From the NCBI GenBank assembly GCA_012934845.2, contig WNNJ02001484.1, positions 1-64,000 of the forward strand: a DNA stretch of 64,000 nucleotides, written 5' to 3'. The notes under the pieces are model-generated. The model had not been told where the DNA came from. It saw only the letters and a list, made by a program, of their open reading frames with translations, and made no database searches. Of the stretch, positions 20,689 to 34,061 are shown piece by piece (position 1 is the first letter of the stretch; every line of letters begins with the position of its first letter). The DNA comes from Pomphorhynchus laevis (taxonomy: Eukaryota; Acanthocephala; Palaeacanthocephala; Echinorhynchida; Pomphorhynchidae). A program made the translations under genes and the position numbers.

Positions 20689-23040
20689 TTCCAAACTAAT
20701 CTTGTAATTAGTTTACTATAATCAGAACTTTTAATATCCATCAACTTTAAAAGTTTTTTCAAAATCTTCGTTTCTCATCGATAAACTATTGTTGGGAAGA
20801 TTACTGTACAATTATGTCGTAGAGTTCATAATTTTCGTTTTATCGACAACCATGGTTTTAAATCCAAATGAAAGAAAATGCTAAAAGATTTAGCTAAATG
20901 CGTAAAACTCGATATAAAATATTTCTATTAACTATCAATTCCCCATTTAATAGTTGACAAATGCGTTTATCAATTCACCTGATTTTACAATGAACAAACG
21001 TATACTTACCAAAATGTTCAAAAGAGATAGACACACAATTGACTATAAAAAAATTTAGCTAACCAACAGAGATTATCAGTATACGAAATTATCACAATTT
21101 AAAATGCACAATTTATGCTGAATCGAAAAGTTCAGCATAACTAAAAAAGTAATCATCATTTGAAATAAAACAATAGTATAACCTGTTTAGAAAAAATACA
21201 ACTTACAATAGAACAGCCGTGATGTTTTCAATTAATAGATGGCTCCTGTTGAACTTATTAAATGTCAAATCTCTAAAACAATAGTACAATTACATTAACG
21301 GAAAATGTAATAACGTGATCAAATTCAGAGGTCATACTGGGTTATAAGATCATTGATATATGATATAAAATTGTTATAATGCAGAATAAATTTATTTTTC
21401 GAAAATAATAAGATTGTTCATTGTTTAAATTTTTAAGATGTTATTTTAATGAAAATTTTGAATTTATATATTTTATTAAATTAATTATACTCTAATTACA
21501 ATATTAAAAATGCAAATCTATCAGATTATAAAAACGAATTCCAAGTTTATTTAAAAAATAAAGTTTATTTAAAATTTTCGATTTTCAATAAATTTGATAG
21601 ATATAGTTAGGGTTCATGAAATCTTTTAATTTATAAAAAAGGGAAAGTGATGTATTTTTAGAATCTAATAAAGCTTTTAAATAATGAAAGGAATCAATTC
21701 ATAAAATATAATACACCAAAGGAATGAATGCATCTTTTGTGTTAAATTGCAAAATTTACATTGAATATGCAATCAATGCACGTGAATTTATTAAATTAAT
21801 AAGACAATTTAATCATTAATTTCAATTTATTAGATCAAAATTTTGTATTCGGCAGGAATTTGAAATTGTAGAAATCTATTGTGATGAATCACATGATCGG
21901 TATTTTTCTTCAAACTTAAATAGTAAGCAGCCAGTTTCTTTGACTCAGTTTACATTTAAAATCTATTTTTGGAATGTAACTATTACTTTAACTAAATCGA
22001 ACTTTCGCGATGCTCCATAAAATAAATTAAAGATAAATGAATCAGTTTAACAAAGATTACGTACTTATACTATATAAAAATTAAAAATAAACAATTATAA
22101 CTAATAATTTTTTAACTTGTATAAAGTTAAAATAAAAAATCAATTTTTATGAATTGACCAATAAATAATAAACGATGCCTCCGAATAAGGAATATACTTC
22201 ATCTGAAGACTTGCTGTTTTATAAGTTTTTGTCCTTCTTTTCAGAACCAACATAGCAGAAAGGCCAAATAAACGCTATTGACGTATTTTCTCTGGTGAAA
22301 TTTTATATCAAAGTATTTTTAGATTTACGCAAATAGTGGTTAATAAGCACACGTATCACCGCAAAGTTAGACAAAATCAATACAAATTCTTTAAAATGCG
22401 AAATGCATAACTTAATATTTACATATTAACTTACACATTTAGAACAAATTTAACAATTACACATTGTTAGTCAGATGTATTTCTTAAATAGCAAGTTAGC
22501 CTCGTTAAATACTTAAACGAGGAAATTAAAACACAAATATTTAATAAGGACTAACATTCGGGGCTAAAATGCAATTGGATTATTTGACATTTCTAGCACT
22601 TTTTGACATGGAATTTCATCATTAAAGCATATAATAAAATCTGACATTGGAATAAAAGATAATATGGAGCTGTATGTCATTTAGAATATTATTAATTCTG
22701 CACTAACGGCTATACTAAATTTGATTAAATTTCATAAATCTGTCAGCGCACTCATATTATAGATTGAATAAGCATATCATTGACCTTTGCAGGCACTATA
22801 CTACAAAATATGTATGACCAGACTCTCGTAATAGGGTATTTATTGAGATTGCTGATATATGTGCTTCATTAGAATCAAAGGCATACATCTATATTTTTAA
22901 ATAACGTATCAGTCCGATACGTGTTTAAAACGCGCAAAACTTATTGCTAATAAAGGAGTGTTTTCCTACGAAAGCCACTCATTTCTACGAAAGCCAAAAT
23001 TCTCGAGGTGTGATACCATAAAAGAATTCTGAACACTTTT
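20689..23040. other. AT-rich non-coding DNA
   Basis: No gene is seen. Near 22,135-22,300 lies a Naiad-end-like stretch: GAATTGACC at 22,151 and the CGTATTTTCTCTGGTGAAA motif at 22,282. A small inverted repeat CCTCGTT/AACGAGG lies at 22,500-22,522. Confidence 0.4.
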
Positions 23041-23049
23041 AATAATTTC

Positions 23050-23770
23050 ATCAAACAAAATCGATTTACTTTCCGTGCTGGTGAAAGTCCCACAAATGAA
23101 AGCATTTGATACGGTAGATCATAATCTGTATTACAAAAGTAAATTTATGAAGGTTTCTCTTCATGGCCAATTCAATACATGTCATCATACTTGAGTGAAT
23201 GAAATCAAATCATGTTTCACACAGCTGTAAGTTCGGATTGATATACCATATATGTGGATGTACCACTTGGTAGTTTACTATGTCCACTGTTATTCGCAAT
23301 TTTTGTCGATGAATGTATGACCCAGTTCCTTCTGTTGTAAATACGAGAATGATTTTACAGATATTAATGTGGCTTATACAGAGTCAAAATCCAATAAGCC
23401 AATCCAGAATGAAATAAATAACGTACAAAACTTGATTATTAAAAATTGTTTGTCTTTGAATTGACTAAATCCAACATAATTCGCTTTGCATTGAAATCAT
23501 ATCCGGAAAGAGTTGGCCGTTAAAAACTTTGGACTTACCAGGTTAGTTCTACTAACATCTTAGTGGTACGTTTTCCCAAATATTAATCTTGTAAAGGTCA
23601 TGTTGATAAAGTTGTAAAAAAAACAATTTTTGGCTATTATTTGCAATTTAAGAAAGCTGGGTTTAACACCAAATCAGTTACGATTATTTACAACGGATCT
23701 ATTCGTTCTATGCCGACATATAGTTATTCAGTATTTATTAGTATATTATTTACTGATTTAAATTGATTAA
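23050..23770 (+). pseudogene. relic LINE RT (Jockey/CR1-like)
   Basis: The hallmark MKAFDTVDHNL is encoded at about 23,096-23,130. Downstream, in shifting frames, come a SYLSE-like block, DVPLGSLLCPLLFAIFVDE near 23,255-23,315 (family form VPQGSxLGPLLF), a LTKSNIIRF-like block near 23,460, and an HVDKVVKK...YNGSIRSMPTYSY tail near 23,600-23,740. The order is that of an APE-type non-LTR RT. The catalytic FADD is not legible. No ORF1 or endonuclease is visible upstream, so the copy is probably 5'-truncated. Confidence 0.65.
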
Positions 23771-26257
23771 TGAAAATTAATTTTGAAAGAGAAGAATTTT
23801 TGGACTCAGGCTCAGATTGAAAGGCGGTGTGTTATTGTCTATTTTTTATAAAAATCTAAAGATTAAGGTTTTATAACAAACAGCTGCTTTATGTCGAATC
23901 CCTTTTACAATCGTTGATTGTGATCTTTATCTTTATAAAGATTTAAACGATATAACGATTTAAATTAATTTAATTCATAATCAATAGTTTATTTGCAAAG
24001 GAATTAAAAGCAGAAGTAAAAAATAGAAAATGCAATTCAAATAACGACAGATTTGTAAAATATAGCTTTTGCATGCTTATGAAATTGTTACAAATAGAAA
24101 AATATTTTTTTAAAGGATTGAAATTTGCGATAACAAACAATTAAGTATTTCTGCTTTAAATACTTATATTGTTTTTTTTGGTAATTAAAAGCAGAAGTAA
24201 AATAAAAAATGAATTTGTATCGATTAATAAAAGTGTTTGCAATCTAAATTCACTTACATCTTACTATAGTGCATGTTTTTAAATTCAAGCTTGCTATTTA
24301 CAACGTTTTGAATGTTCATAGCACTAAATGCAAATAGATTTCGATATTAAGGCATCAAATATACATATTAATATAACATTTAATCTTTAACAAATTATTT
24401 TTATCGTTCAATTACTGATTAATTATTAGTTTATTAAACAAAATAGTTAATTTTTTAAAAACAAAATAGTAAAGTTGATCATAAATAACCAGAGAAAAAC
24501 TCGTAATTCTATTATCGAGATCCTAATTTATTGGTAAATTTTATGTGCAAATTAATTAACATGAAAAGCATTATATGAAAAGCATTAACTTACAAAATAG
24601 TGTACGAACAATTTGATGCACTTATCGTTCGATTGATTAAGTTGGTAAATTGGAAATATCTAAACAATCGAACAATTATCAAATTTAAAATTTAATCGTT
24701 AAACTTTGTTAGAAATCTTTATTTAAAAATAGGGTTTACAATAAAAAAAGTTTAGAAAGTTTTGTAGCAAAATTAATTCAGGCGATGGAAAACTGTTTCA
24801 ACATCAAATTCCTTTCAAATAAAAAGCCGAATAAGTGATTAAATCACTTATGAAATAAAAAAAGATAAACATTTAGTCAAAAAGTTATGCATTGGATTGG
24901 TCATCGTATTTGTATCAACAAAAACTGTAAATAAATTATGTATACAATAATATAATATTATTGTTTATACGATATAATAAAATATATTAAATGCCGTTAT
25001 AATTTACATCTGCATTTAAAACATGTAGCGAATTTACATCGAGATTAGTACTGCCGTAAAACCTTATTTTAGTATTAAAACACTATTTCAGTAATAATTC
25101 TACTAACTAAATTCAAACATAAAAAATATAAATAAATAATAATTATAAAGAAATATATATTGAATCTTTTCAGCATCAATCAATTGGATTGGTGCAGAAA
25201 TCCGATTGATTTCTGCACTAATAATTACAAATCAATTGGAATATTAACATTTATTTTGCTCTGCTTGCGTAAAGTAAACGGTAATGACAGAAACAAAATC
25301 AGATCGGCTTTTGGCTATCACTGAGTATACTTCAATGCTCATTGAAGTATCAATGAGCATTTTCTACTGCATAAGATACATTGACCCGAGCGTGAATGAA
25401 ACGGAATACCACTTGCACAATATCTTACATGATCTCAATGAAGTCATGCCCGAACTATCAATAAACTATTGGATAAAATGATTTCTGCGAATAAGTGATG
25501 GGTGAGGCAGTATCAAATAAAACTCTCCAACTATTTAAGACATTTTGTCATTTATGATTTCGATATTTTTAGAGATTTATGAAGTGTGTAGAAGACGCAA
25601 TTTTTGGCTAAAAAAGTGAAACTAAGAGGCAAACATACAAGAGTAATCCCAACGCTTGATGAATAAGTAGACAATACTGTAACGACTCGTTATATGATCC
25701 TAATTGTTATTTGTCTATATGAGTAAAATTGTGAACTGAAATTTATGTTCTGAACACTGTGAGCCAGTCTTTTATCAATGGCAAAAGCATTATGCGAAAG
25801 TAGAAGACCGGGCCATCAAATAATATAGAACCTAGGACACAGGCACAAACAGTTGCGATAGCTACGTTCTGAATTTGTTGTAAACGATCATCTGGAAATA
25901 ATTAATTTGCCTAAGTACTTATATGATGCAATAAATTCAATTAAATTGTTACCAAAAGTAATTAATTAATAATTAATAATTATTAATTATATTAATAATT
26001 AATAATTATTAATATAATTATTAATTTTTATTATTAATTATTTATTTTGGTACAAATTTTATATAAATTGTAGGTAAAAACATTCATTGTATCAAAAGAG
26101 TCTAGAACAAATTGAAATTTAGGATAAAGAAGTGATTCCTTATTAGGAAAGATATTTCTTATGTGATGCCTGATGAAAAATAATTAAGGTCAATGTAACA
26201 CCCGAATATTAAAATAGTAGATGTTTCGTCAATTTTTAACTCTCTTTTTAAATAACA
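23771..26257. other. AT-rich non-coding DNA with hairpins
   Basis: No recognisable gene. A 65-codon frame at 25,284-25,481 has no known relative. It overlaps two mutually exclusive hairpins: ATACTTCAAT facing ATTGAAGTAT (25,327-25,350), and AATGCTCATT facing AATGAGCATT (25,335-25,361). Further perfect inverted repeats lie at 24,831-24,851 and 25,192-25,218. Confidence 0.4.
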
Positions 26258-26995
26258 CAGTAAGTACCGGTTTTCAGCTAATTCTACAATACGGTCACCC
26301 TCGATTTTGAAGCAATGCGAGAATATCAAAACTATTGAAAACCGTACGATACAAGTAACTATGTGAAAAGTTATAAAAATACTACTATGTCAAAATTTAA
26401 AAACCATTCGAAAATTTTATCAGTTAGAAATGATTTGAAACATCCGACACTCTATAAGAACGCTCTATCACAACGACGCAAAGGTCGTTCCGAAATTAAA
26501 CAGTATTAATTTTGGTGATATTTACTATTAATCAGTAAGTACCGGTTTACAGCTAATTCCACAATACGGTCACCCTCGATTTTGAAGCAATGCGAGAATA
26601 TCAAAACTATTGAAAACCGTACGATACAAGTAACTATGTAAGAAGTTATAAAAATACTACTATGTCAAAATTTAAAATACATTCGAAAATGTTATCTGTT
26701 AGAAATGATTTGAAACATCCGACGCTCTTTAAGAACGCTCTATCACAACGACGCAAAGGTCGTTCCGAAATTAAACAGTATTAATTTTGGTGATATTTAC
26801 TATTAATCAGTAAGTACCGGTTTACAGCTAATTCCACAATACGGTCACCCTCGATTTTGAAGCAATGCGAGAATATCAAAACTATTGAAAACCGTACGAT
26901 ACAAGTAACTATGTAAAAAGTTATAAAAGTACTACTATGTCAAAATTTAAAATACATTCGAAAATGTTATCTGTTAGAAATGATTTAAAACCTCC
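26258..26995. repeat. 275-bp tandem repeat, 2.7 copies
   Basis: Units start CAGTAAGTACCGG at 26,258, 26,533 and 26,808, exactly 275 bp apart. The third stops near 26,995. Each full unit holds a hairpin AACGAC/GTCGTT. No hammerhead core was found in it. Copies differ by only a few bases. Confidence 0.95.
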
Positions 26996-27005
26996 AACGT
27001 TATAT

Positions 27006-27475
27006 AAGAGCAATTGATTAGAGTTTAGTATATTCATTAAAAAATAGTCATAATGTTTCAAAATCTGATATACACTCTACTGACGGATTATCCCATGGCG
27101 AGGATATCAGGGATAAGCTAGGCACATTTGTATTTTCTACTGATATCACTTGGGTGATTTCACTTAAGCAACCATAAGCATTTAATGTCAAATGCTAACG
27201 TAAGGCTAGCCATGCGAGTCTAGTCAGGTTGATTGTTTTGGTGTGAATATCTGTTTTTAGATAATATCAGAGCTGTAAGAGTCTGGAATTTTAAAAAGCT
27301 ATTCGCGTCATTTATATTAGCATCACAAACCCCTTCATTTTGAGCAGTCGTTGAAGTAGAGGTCGAATAAGAGCAATCGATTAGAGTTTAGTATATTCAT
27401 ATTTAATAGTCATAATGTTTCAAAATCTGATATACACTCTACTGACGGATTACCCCATGGCGAGGATATTGACTA
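27006..27475. repeat. 105-bp direct repeat, two copies
   Basis: Segment 27,006-27,112 (starting AAGAGCAATTGATTAGAG) recurs at 27,368-27,473, 362 bp away, with few changes. It follows the 275-bp array directly. Confidence 0.85.
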
Positions 27476-27679
27476 GTAATTTCTTAGCATAATCAACATT
27501 TACAGCTTTACGCATAAAATAGGATGCATCAATGAGCCAATGTCTTTCTAACTTTCACTGAGAGCAATTTTTGCCCATTACGTTTTGCCCGTTACAAGAG
27601 AAGGCAATTATATCCATATGTAGTCTTAGTCCGACTACATATACCCTTTATACAAAAATATAGTTTTTATATAATCAAT

Positions 27680-29345
27680 CTGATATCTTCCAAAAACAAA
27701 AAATCACGATCAGACAACATGAGGAACTACAAATTTCGAAAATGCAAGATTTGTTACTTTCCTATCTATATTTTCGCATCAAGTGGATCTTATCTATCAT
27801 CGAATGAATAGAGTACTTTAAAGTATGTGATTTAGCTGTTATAACGTTATTATTAGATTGACTGGGAATTTTCTAGTTAACGTGACAAAGGCATTTGTGA
27901 AAATTCGTTAGATTTGTTGGATAGCAGCTTATAAGGAGAACGTTCGTCATTCCTAAAACGTCGACGCTCGTTAAAAATAAACTTATTCCTTACAATATTT
28001 ACGGGAAGATAAGTATATTCTTAGCAAATAGTCTTGCTAAGCGCGATCAAATGGTTTGGAAGAACTCGGATTCACACTGGGCTAGGTTGCCTCTAATGAT
28101 AAATATATGCTGGTATTGGAATGGACAGTTCTTTTAGATTATTACTTATTCCTTACAATATATACTCGAGATAAGCATATTATTAATGAACATTTATATC
28201 AAAGTAAAAAATCTTCCTAAGTGTGATCATATGGTTTAGAAGAATTCGAATCCATTCTGGTATAGGCTGCTGAAATGAGAAATATATGCTGATGACAAGA
28301 ACGTAATATAGAAGAATAAATTAATGAAAGGCTCTTACTAATATTCCCGATTTTCAACAAACAAAAAGTATCTTAAATTGCTTGAATGCTTAAATACTTC
28401 TAGTTTACTTTATTTATGACGTACTGTGTTAATAAATGATTCATGTGGGCATTCTAGAGAACATCATACTGGTTGATATTTAGGACGCATCGCCCAGAAA
28501 TATAAGTTAGAGCTCACATTGCTGAACACAAAAGTTAGAAATAAAAAATATATATTTAAGCTCAGAAAATACATTATATTATATATAATATTACATATTA
28601 TATATAATATACTATATTATATTATTATAAGACTTTGCAGAACACTTACAATAAGAAAATTCTTTTAAAAGGAAATCGCGAGATTTCCTTTTAAATGAAA
28701 AGGAAACGAAAAGGTTGAAAACAGCCGTTGAATTTGATTTACAATTTGGTTTAGTTAAAACAAATTATAAAATTATAAAAATCTTATAATTAATCTTATA
28801 AAACTTGTAAACAATAAAATTATAAAAAAATTTAAAAGTTAATATTTTAAAAATAAATATAATTAAATAATATTAAATTGAAATATAATTGTACCAACAT
28901 GACAATGTAAACATTTTAAAAGTTCGAAAATAGAAAATAGAAAAGATCTGATACTTCCAAAACAAAAAATCAGGATTGGACATAATGCGAAATTACAAAT
29001 TTCGAGAAAGAGAAAGTTGTTACTTTCCTATCTATATTTTCATGTAAATGCCATATTTACAAACGGGTGCACTATTAATGGATCGCATCTGTCAATCACT
29101 ACTCAATTACAAACATCGTATAGCAATGATCAACAATTTAAACTGGTTAGTATTTTAAAAATTAAAATAAAATATGGATTGGACATCATGAGAAACAACA
29201 AATTTTTGAGATTTCAAGAGTTGGTATTTTAATATCTATATTTTTATGTAAAAAGCATATTTTATTTACAAACGAGTTCACTACAATTGTATCTAATCTG
29301 TCGATCACTACTAAATTGCAAAAATAGTTTAGCATATTTGAATAG
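27680..29345. repeat. three diverged copies of a ~150-bp repeat
   Basis: Copies at about 27,680-27,790, 28,945-29,130 and 29,172-29,340 share CAAAAAATCA, ACAAATTTCGA and TATCTATATTTT blocks. The last two are about 200 bp apart in tandem. A 71-codon frame at 29,017-29,232 falls across two copies and is probably accidental. Confidence 0.6.
27982..28310. repeat. 163-bp tandem duplication, diverged
   Basis: Two units starting CTTATTCCTTACAATAT at 27,982 and 28,145, both ending AGAAATATATGCTG or similar. Several indels separate them. Confidence 0.75.
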
Positions 29346-30949
29346 TTTAGATCGACATATTTGATTTGTTAAAGTCATTTCGTTTATATGACTCTGGCTA
29401 AACAGGCAAAGGGGAATCAAAGAGAATTATTTAGATTTTTATAAGCAAGTTCAATTAACGTTCTTAAATATTATGTTGAATTTAATAAAAGCACATACAT
29501 ATATAATCCAACGGTATTATTTAGCAATATAAGTTCGGTGCTCTGATTGCTTCGAATAATGTCAAACCTAGTTAAAGCCATTACAAATGAAAATATAGTG
29601 GAAATGACATTCTAACCAATTGCTAATTAAATCAAATAAACTTCGGTCTTGAGGATAATTGTTACGAATTAATCTGGAAATAAAATATTATTTCTAAAAC
29701 ATAAATAACGAAATTGTGTTGACAAACATATGTTCTAAAGCCCAAGGGTTTTTCTGCTTGTCGTTTAAATTATCATCAGATACAGCGATTTCTCTAAATA
29801 AAGAAAATATTTTTTATTAATTTAAAACAAAGTAGAAAAAGAAAATAATTTTTGCGTGGCAATTTCAATGTTACTGTCAATTTACAGCGAAACAACTCTA
29901 ATTTATTAATAAGATAAAAAGCAGTAATTTTAAAACACTTAGAGGTTTTGATAACCACTAACGGCAATTCTTAAGCATTCTATAGTATCTATTAATTAGT
30001 TCATAAAAACGTGATTTTAAAATTTCATTTTGAGATAAAAAGATTAGGATAAGTGTTGACATTTAGGTTATTAATTATTTATATACTAATAAATATGAGT
30101 ATACACGCTCGCTCTTTATACAAATTAAAAGATAGCAACAAATAAACTAGTTAATAGTGAATATAATAATATAATAAAATATATTAATATTTATATTAAA
30201 TTTATTAATTAACTGAATCTTCGTATTTTATATTATTTATAAATTTAAAATAATGACAAATAAAATTCAAACAATTAAATTATAAATAATAAATAATTGT
30301 TATACAAGAAATTAATAAACTAATTTATAGCGAATAAAATAAAACAATAATAAAATAAATAATTTATTAAATAATTTATTAGGATCAATTTATGTCATTC
30401 TTAATCTTAGCATTGTGACAGAAACATTTATCAGAAGAAAATAAAATTGATGTTTCGAAAATATGTGAACTGATTTCAAAAAAGTGTTTATTTCGAAAGT
30501 TATAACAAATATCAATTTGTTATTCGAAATCAATATTCGTAGCTAAATCAATTCTTGGAAGAAAAAAATTTATATTTTGATAGTCTCAAGCAAAAAAAAA
30601 TTCTAATTAATAATTCTTATTAAAAAGTCGCCGAATTAAATTTTTTTAAATTTTAGGTTGTAAATTCTTATATAACATAATATTAAATTACTTAATAATC
30701 AAAACTTGTTCAATGTTTCTACTGATCCAAAGGTCAGGTGGTGAAGTTAGTGCATGGACGAGACGAGAGTGATCAGGAGAAACTCTTATTTTAACAGGAT
30801 TCGGCCATTATTCCTCAACATAGCAGTAAAGAAATGCATGATTTATTATCTAATCAAAATTAGATATTTTAATGCTATTTTTATTATAAATTCTCTTAAT
30901 TTTTTTTAAATTTTTTCTTGTACATAGCAGCTGGGCCATATACATGCTA
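29346..30949. other. AT-rich non-coding DNA
   Basis: No gene, element end or strong repeat is seen. The last 60 bases, with the CTAATGATGTATTTCCTCTG motif, belong to the 3' end of the adjacent Naiad copy. Confidence 0.45.
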
Positions 30950-31004
30950 ATGATGTATTTCCTCTGAAATAACTATCTAGTATCTTATTCTAATACAAAG
31001 TATA

Positions 31005-31560
31005 TTATTTATTATCCATCCATAAAAATTTGCCACTTAAGAGTTTAAATTTATTCTTTATATTATTGTGTTGATTTATATATTTTACTATTTTCTGCTT
31101 GATGTTATTTTTATAGTAACCTAGTTTAAAATATGCATCTATTAAATTATTTAAATGATTTTGAAGAAAGCCAATATCATTACATATTGTTGCAATTCTT
31201 AAAATTTCATTATTTAATGTATTATATTTTATATTATATGGTATGCATGAATGCTCATGCAAAAATATGTTTCTTGTAAATTTAAAATGTCATCTTTACG
31301 ATATAAATTAATAGTAGTTTTAGTTAATGTTAATTTAATGTTCATATCTAAGATATACACCTTCTTTATCATTAATATTGGTTTTGTTAAGAATGAGGCT
31401 ACCTGGATAAATTTGTTCACTTATTGAATAAAAATTATTAGAGTTAAATACAGAAAAATATAATTTGGATTTATCTTTTGCACAGTTACGAACAAAGGAC
31501 GGCTATAATTAGGCTACTATTACCTCCCATTGGAACATATTTTATTTGTCTAAATATATA
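31005..31560 (-). pseudogene. Naiad-type RT C-terminal fragment
   Basis: On the minus strand the motif PMGGNSSLIIA (31,540-31,500) matches the PMG...SP.IADL block of Penelope-like RTs. It is followed by NIKLTLTKTTINLYRKDDILN and, in another frame, HEHSCIPYNIKY up to the stop at 31,005. The same order is seen at 56,234-56,530. The piece carries the end of the RT and its tail. At least one frame change separates the parts. It is probably the downstream part of the Naiad copy whose RT lies at 33,130-34,061. Confidence 0.7.
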
Positions 31561-31699
31561 TGCATCAACTTTTTAATCATTATGAGTTATCAAAATATTT
31601 AAGGATTCTATTAATTCAATTTTATCCATATATTTATATTTACTTGATGGTTTAATTTTTGTAGCACTCACAGTATTCATAACATTATAAGTTAAACTA

Positions 31700-32460
31700 T
31701 ATTTTATAAGCATATGCGATTAATCGGACATGATATTAAAAATTGTAACTTATTGTTTTATTTATTTATTATTGAAGAAAATAAGGCAATATTTAATCAA
31801 AAACTATTAGAAAAAGAAGATTTTTGGATTAAAACGCTTAATTGAATGTACCAATTAGGATTAAATGATGAGGTACAAGGAATTGACACAAGTAGTATAG
31901 TAAATAATAAACAGCTATATTATAACAATCCGGTTTTACACAAGCCAAGAAGTCATGGCGATAAAGAGAATAGAAAAAATAGACTTAAAAATATTAAAAA
32001 AGATATAGCAATAAGAAATACTACAACTTTTAAGAAATAATAAGCTAAAAGATCTTTATGTAAATATAAGAATTATTTTAAATATGTCATTTATTTAATA
32101 ATAAAAGATTAATTCACGACAATGATATATTAAGTTGTATGAATAACAGTTATTGTAATATAAAATACCATCACCGGACAATAAATGCTAAGAAAAATAT
32201 ACACTAGCCTTAAACTTCATTAATAAATGTATAGATAATATACATATAGGTAGATTTGTAAATAATTCTCAAAGTAAAGAAAAATTATGATCAGATTTAA
32301 GTAAATATATTACTAAAATAAGGTATAAGTTGATATCGCCATTAGGACGAAAAAATTGTAATTATAACAAAGAATTGAAATCTATATGTAATGATGATAT
32401 TAGAAACATCATAGAAACTGAATGCAATTGCAAGTCTTAGTTTTGAAAAAATAAATGAAC
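31700..32460 (+). pseudogene. Naiad N-terminal (GIY-YIG side) fragment, opposite strand
   Basis: The plus-strand frame 31,846-32,040 reads MYQLGLNDEVQGID...QLYYNNPVLHKPRSHGDK, closely matching the minus-strand Naiad piece at 38,070-38,486. The upstream RLIGHDIKNC block (31,715-31,750) also matches. Downstream (about 32,250-32,440) it encodes IGRFVNNSQSKEK and CNCKS-like pieces that also follow the nuclease in the other copy. So this is a second Naiad copy lying head-to-head with the minus-strand fragments. It is broken by stops and lacks the GIY-YIG start. Confidence 0.7.
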
Positions 32461-32629
32461 ATATATGCACATATAATCTAGAATTAATTGAAAACAATGA
32501 ATTAAGGAAAATGTTATCAAAAGGTTATAAATATAGATTAAACAATAATAAAAATAAAATTGGCATTATAACATAAACATTATGATTATAATTGACATCA
32601 TGGCGTTAAATTCACAGCGATTGTTCATA

Positions 32630-32935
32630 TTTTTGACACAGCAAGACGCTACTAATTAGCCTAGGTGGGTATCATTCGATGCTGACCCAGACCTACATTT
32701 CACTTTTTGACCCACTAGGCTAGGGTATACATTTAGGTATACCCTAAAAAGTATAGTTAGAGCATCTAAACGAGCTGATCCAACACAAATTAAACAGCTA
32801 GCCTAGTGGATGTAACGTGTGAAGCGCGAAACAGACGTCATTAGTTCGAATAAGAATAATCGAAATTTAATCAAAACGTGAAATGTAGGTCGAATCCAGG
32901 CTGATTGGTAGCGTGCTGCTGTTTCAAATATATGA
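32630..32935. repeat. fold-back element, ~60-80-bp arms
   Basis: The left arm (about 32,630-32,710) and right arm (32,871-32,935, inverted) share TTTGAMACAGCA, CGCTACYAATYAGCCT and GACCTACATTTCAC. The left arm has an extra ~20 bp. Inside, a perfect hairpin TAGGGTATAC/GTATACCCTA lies at 32,721-32,746. It looks like a non-autonomous fold-back or MITE-like insertion. No target duplication was identified. Confidence 0.6.
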
Positions 32936-33129
32936 AAAATAGCTGTGAATATAGTGTCATGCCACAGCCAGAAGAATGTTAATTCACTATATATCGAAAC
33001 ATATATTTCATATATTTATATAATTTAGATTTTAAATAATTTAAAATAATTATTTAATTATTTAATTATAATTATTTAATTATTTAAAATAATTTTAATA
33101 TAATTTAATTTTTAAAACAGTTATGAGCA

Positions 33130-34061
33130 TTTTCATATTCTATAAAGCTTAAAAATAAGTCAGCTATAATTGGGATACTATTTATTACCTTGCATTAAAA
33201 CACCATACAATTGTCTGCATATAGATGTTTTAAATAATTTTGATTTATCAAAATATTTAAGGATTCTAATAATTCAATTTTATCCATATATTAATATTTA
33301 CTTGATGGTTTAATTTTTGTTAGATATGCGTTATAATTATTATAACATATTTATGTATATCTTTTTCCGAATATAAGATTAATTAATTTTACTAACGCTT
33401 CTTTAATATCTACTAAATCTAGATTTGTATAAAGCGTACTAAAATCGTACGTATTTATATTCTGAAAATTTATTCCTTTTGTGTGTTCTAAAAATTCTTT
33501 TGTAGAATTAATACTTAAATAGTGTTTTATACCAGTATTGATTTCGATTACTTTGCAATATATTTTGAAGTGTGCTTTAATTACTTTAAGTATTTTGTTC
33601 ATATAGACAGAAAGTGGCTTTAATGTACATTTAAACCCACTACATATGAACCTAGGTTTTATTGGATTTTTATGTAATTTTGGATTCCAATATAATATAG
33701 GTATAGTTTTATTATCTGATTCAATTTTTATACCATTTTTATTCATTATAGAACAGTGACTTGTAATAATTGTTTCTAAACTTAACTCACTACGTTCATA
33801 TGTTGGATTTACATTTAAATCATTAGAATTAACCTCTTTCATTAGTATATCATAATAAAGCTTTTTGCATATGAAGACAAAGTTATTACTAGCTTTATCA
33901 ATAGTTGTTATTATATAGTTATCCTTTAATTTAGTAAGTTCTTTATACATATCTTTATTAATTTTATCTTTCCTTTTGTAATTGTTTGTTATTTTCATTT
34001 TATTTTTAATTTTATCAAATATATAATCTTTCCAAATGTTTATCTTAGATATATGCTGCAT
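33130..34061 (-). pseudogene. Naiad-type Penelope-like RT, N-terminal half
   Basis: The open 236-codon frame 34,061-33,351 shows YIITTIDKASNNFVFICKK (motif 1-2), PILYWNPKLHKNPIKPRFIC (motif 2a), KCTLKPLS and INTYDFSTLYTNLDL (motif A region; the catalytic Asp is D in YDFS). Sequence related to the downstream RT continues to about 33,130 in other frames. The YxDD part is missing here. The frame opens without stops over the key region, so decay is moderate. The KASNNFVF...NSNDLNVN block is duplicated at 34,335-34,445. The N-terminal nuclease of this family is found at 38,486-37,985, beyond a LINE insertion. Confidence 0.82.

Noticed and set aside
26258-26995. 275-bp satellite as a hammerhead-bearing repeat
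   Set aside because: It has a hairpin followed by CGAAA but no CUGANGA core.
28228-28265. AATTCGAATCC as a tRNA T-arm
   Set aside because: No box A at the proper distance and no acceptor pairing; it is part of a diverged tandem repeat.
32871-32935. tRNA-like promoter in the right arm of the fold-back element
   Set aside because: The box B-like block lacks the closing stem and there is no convincing box A.
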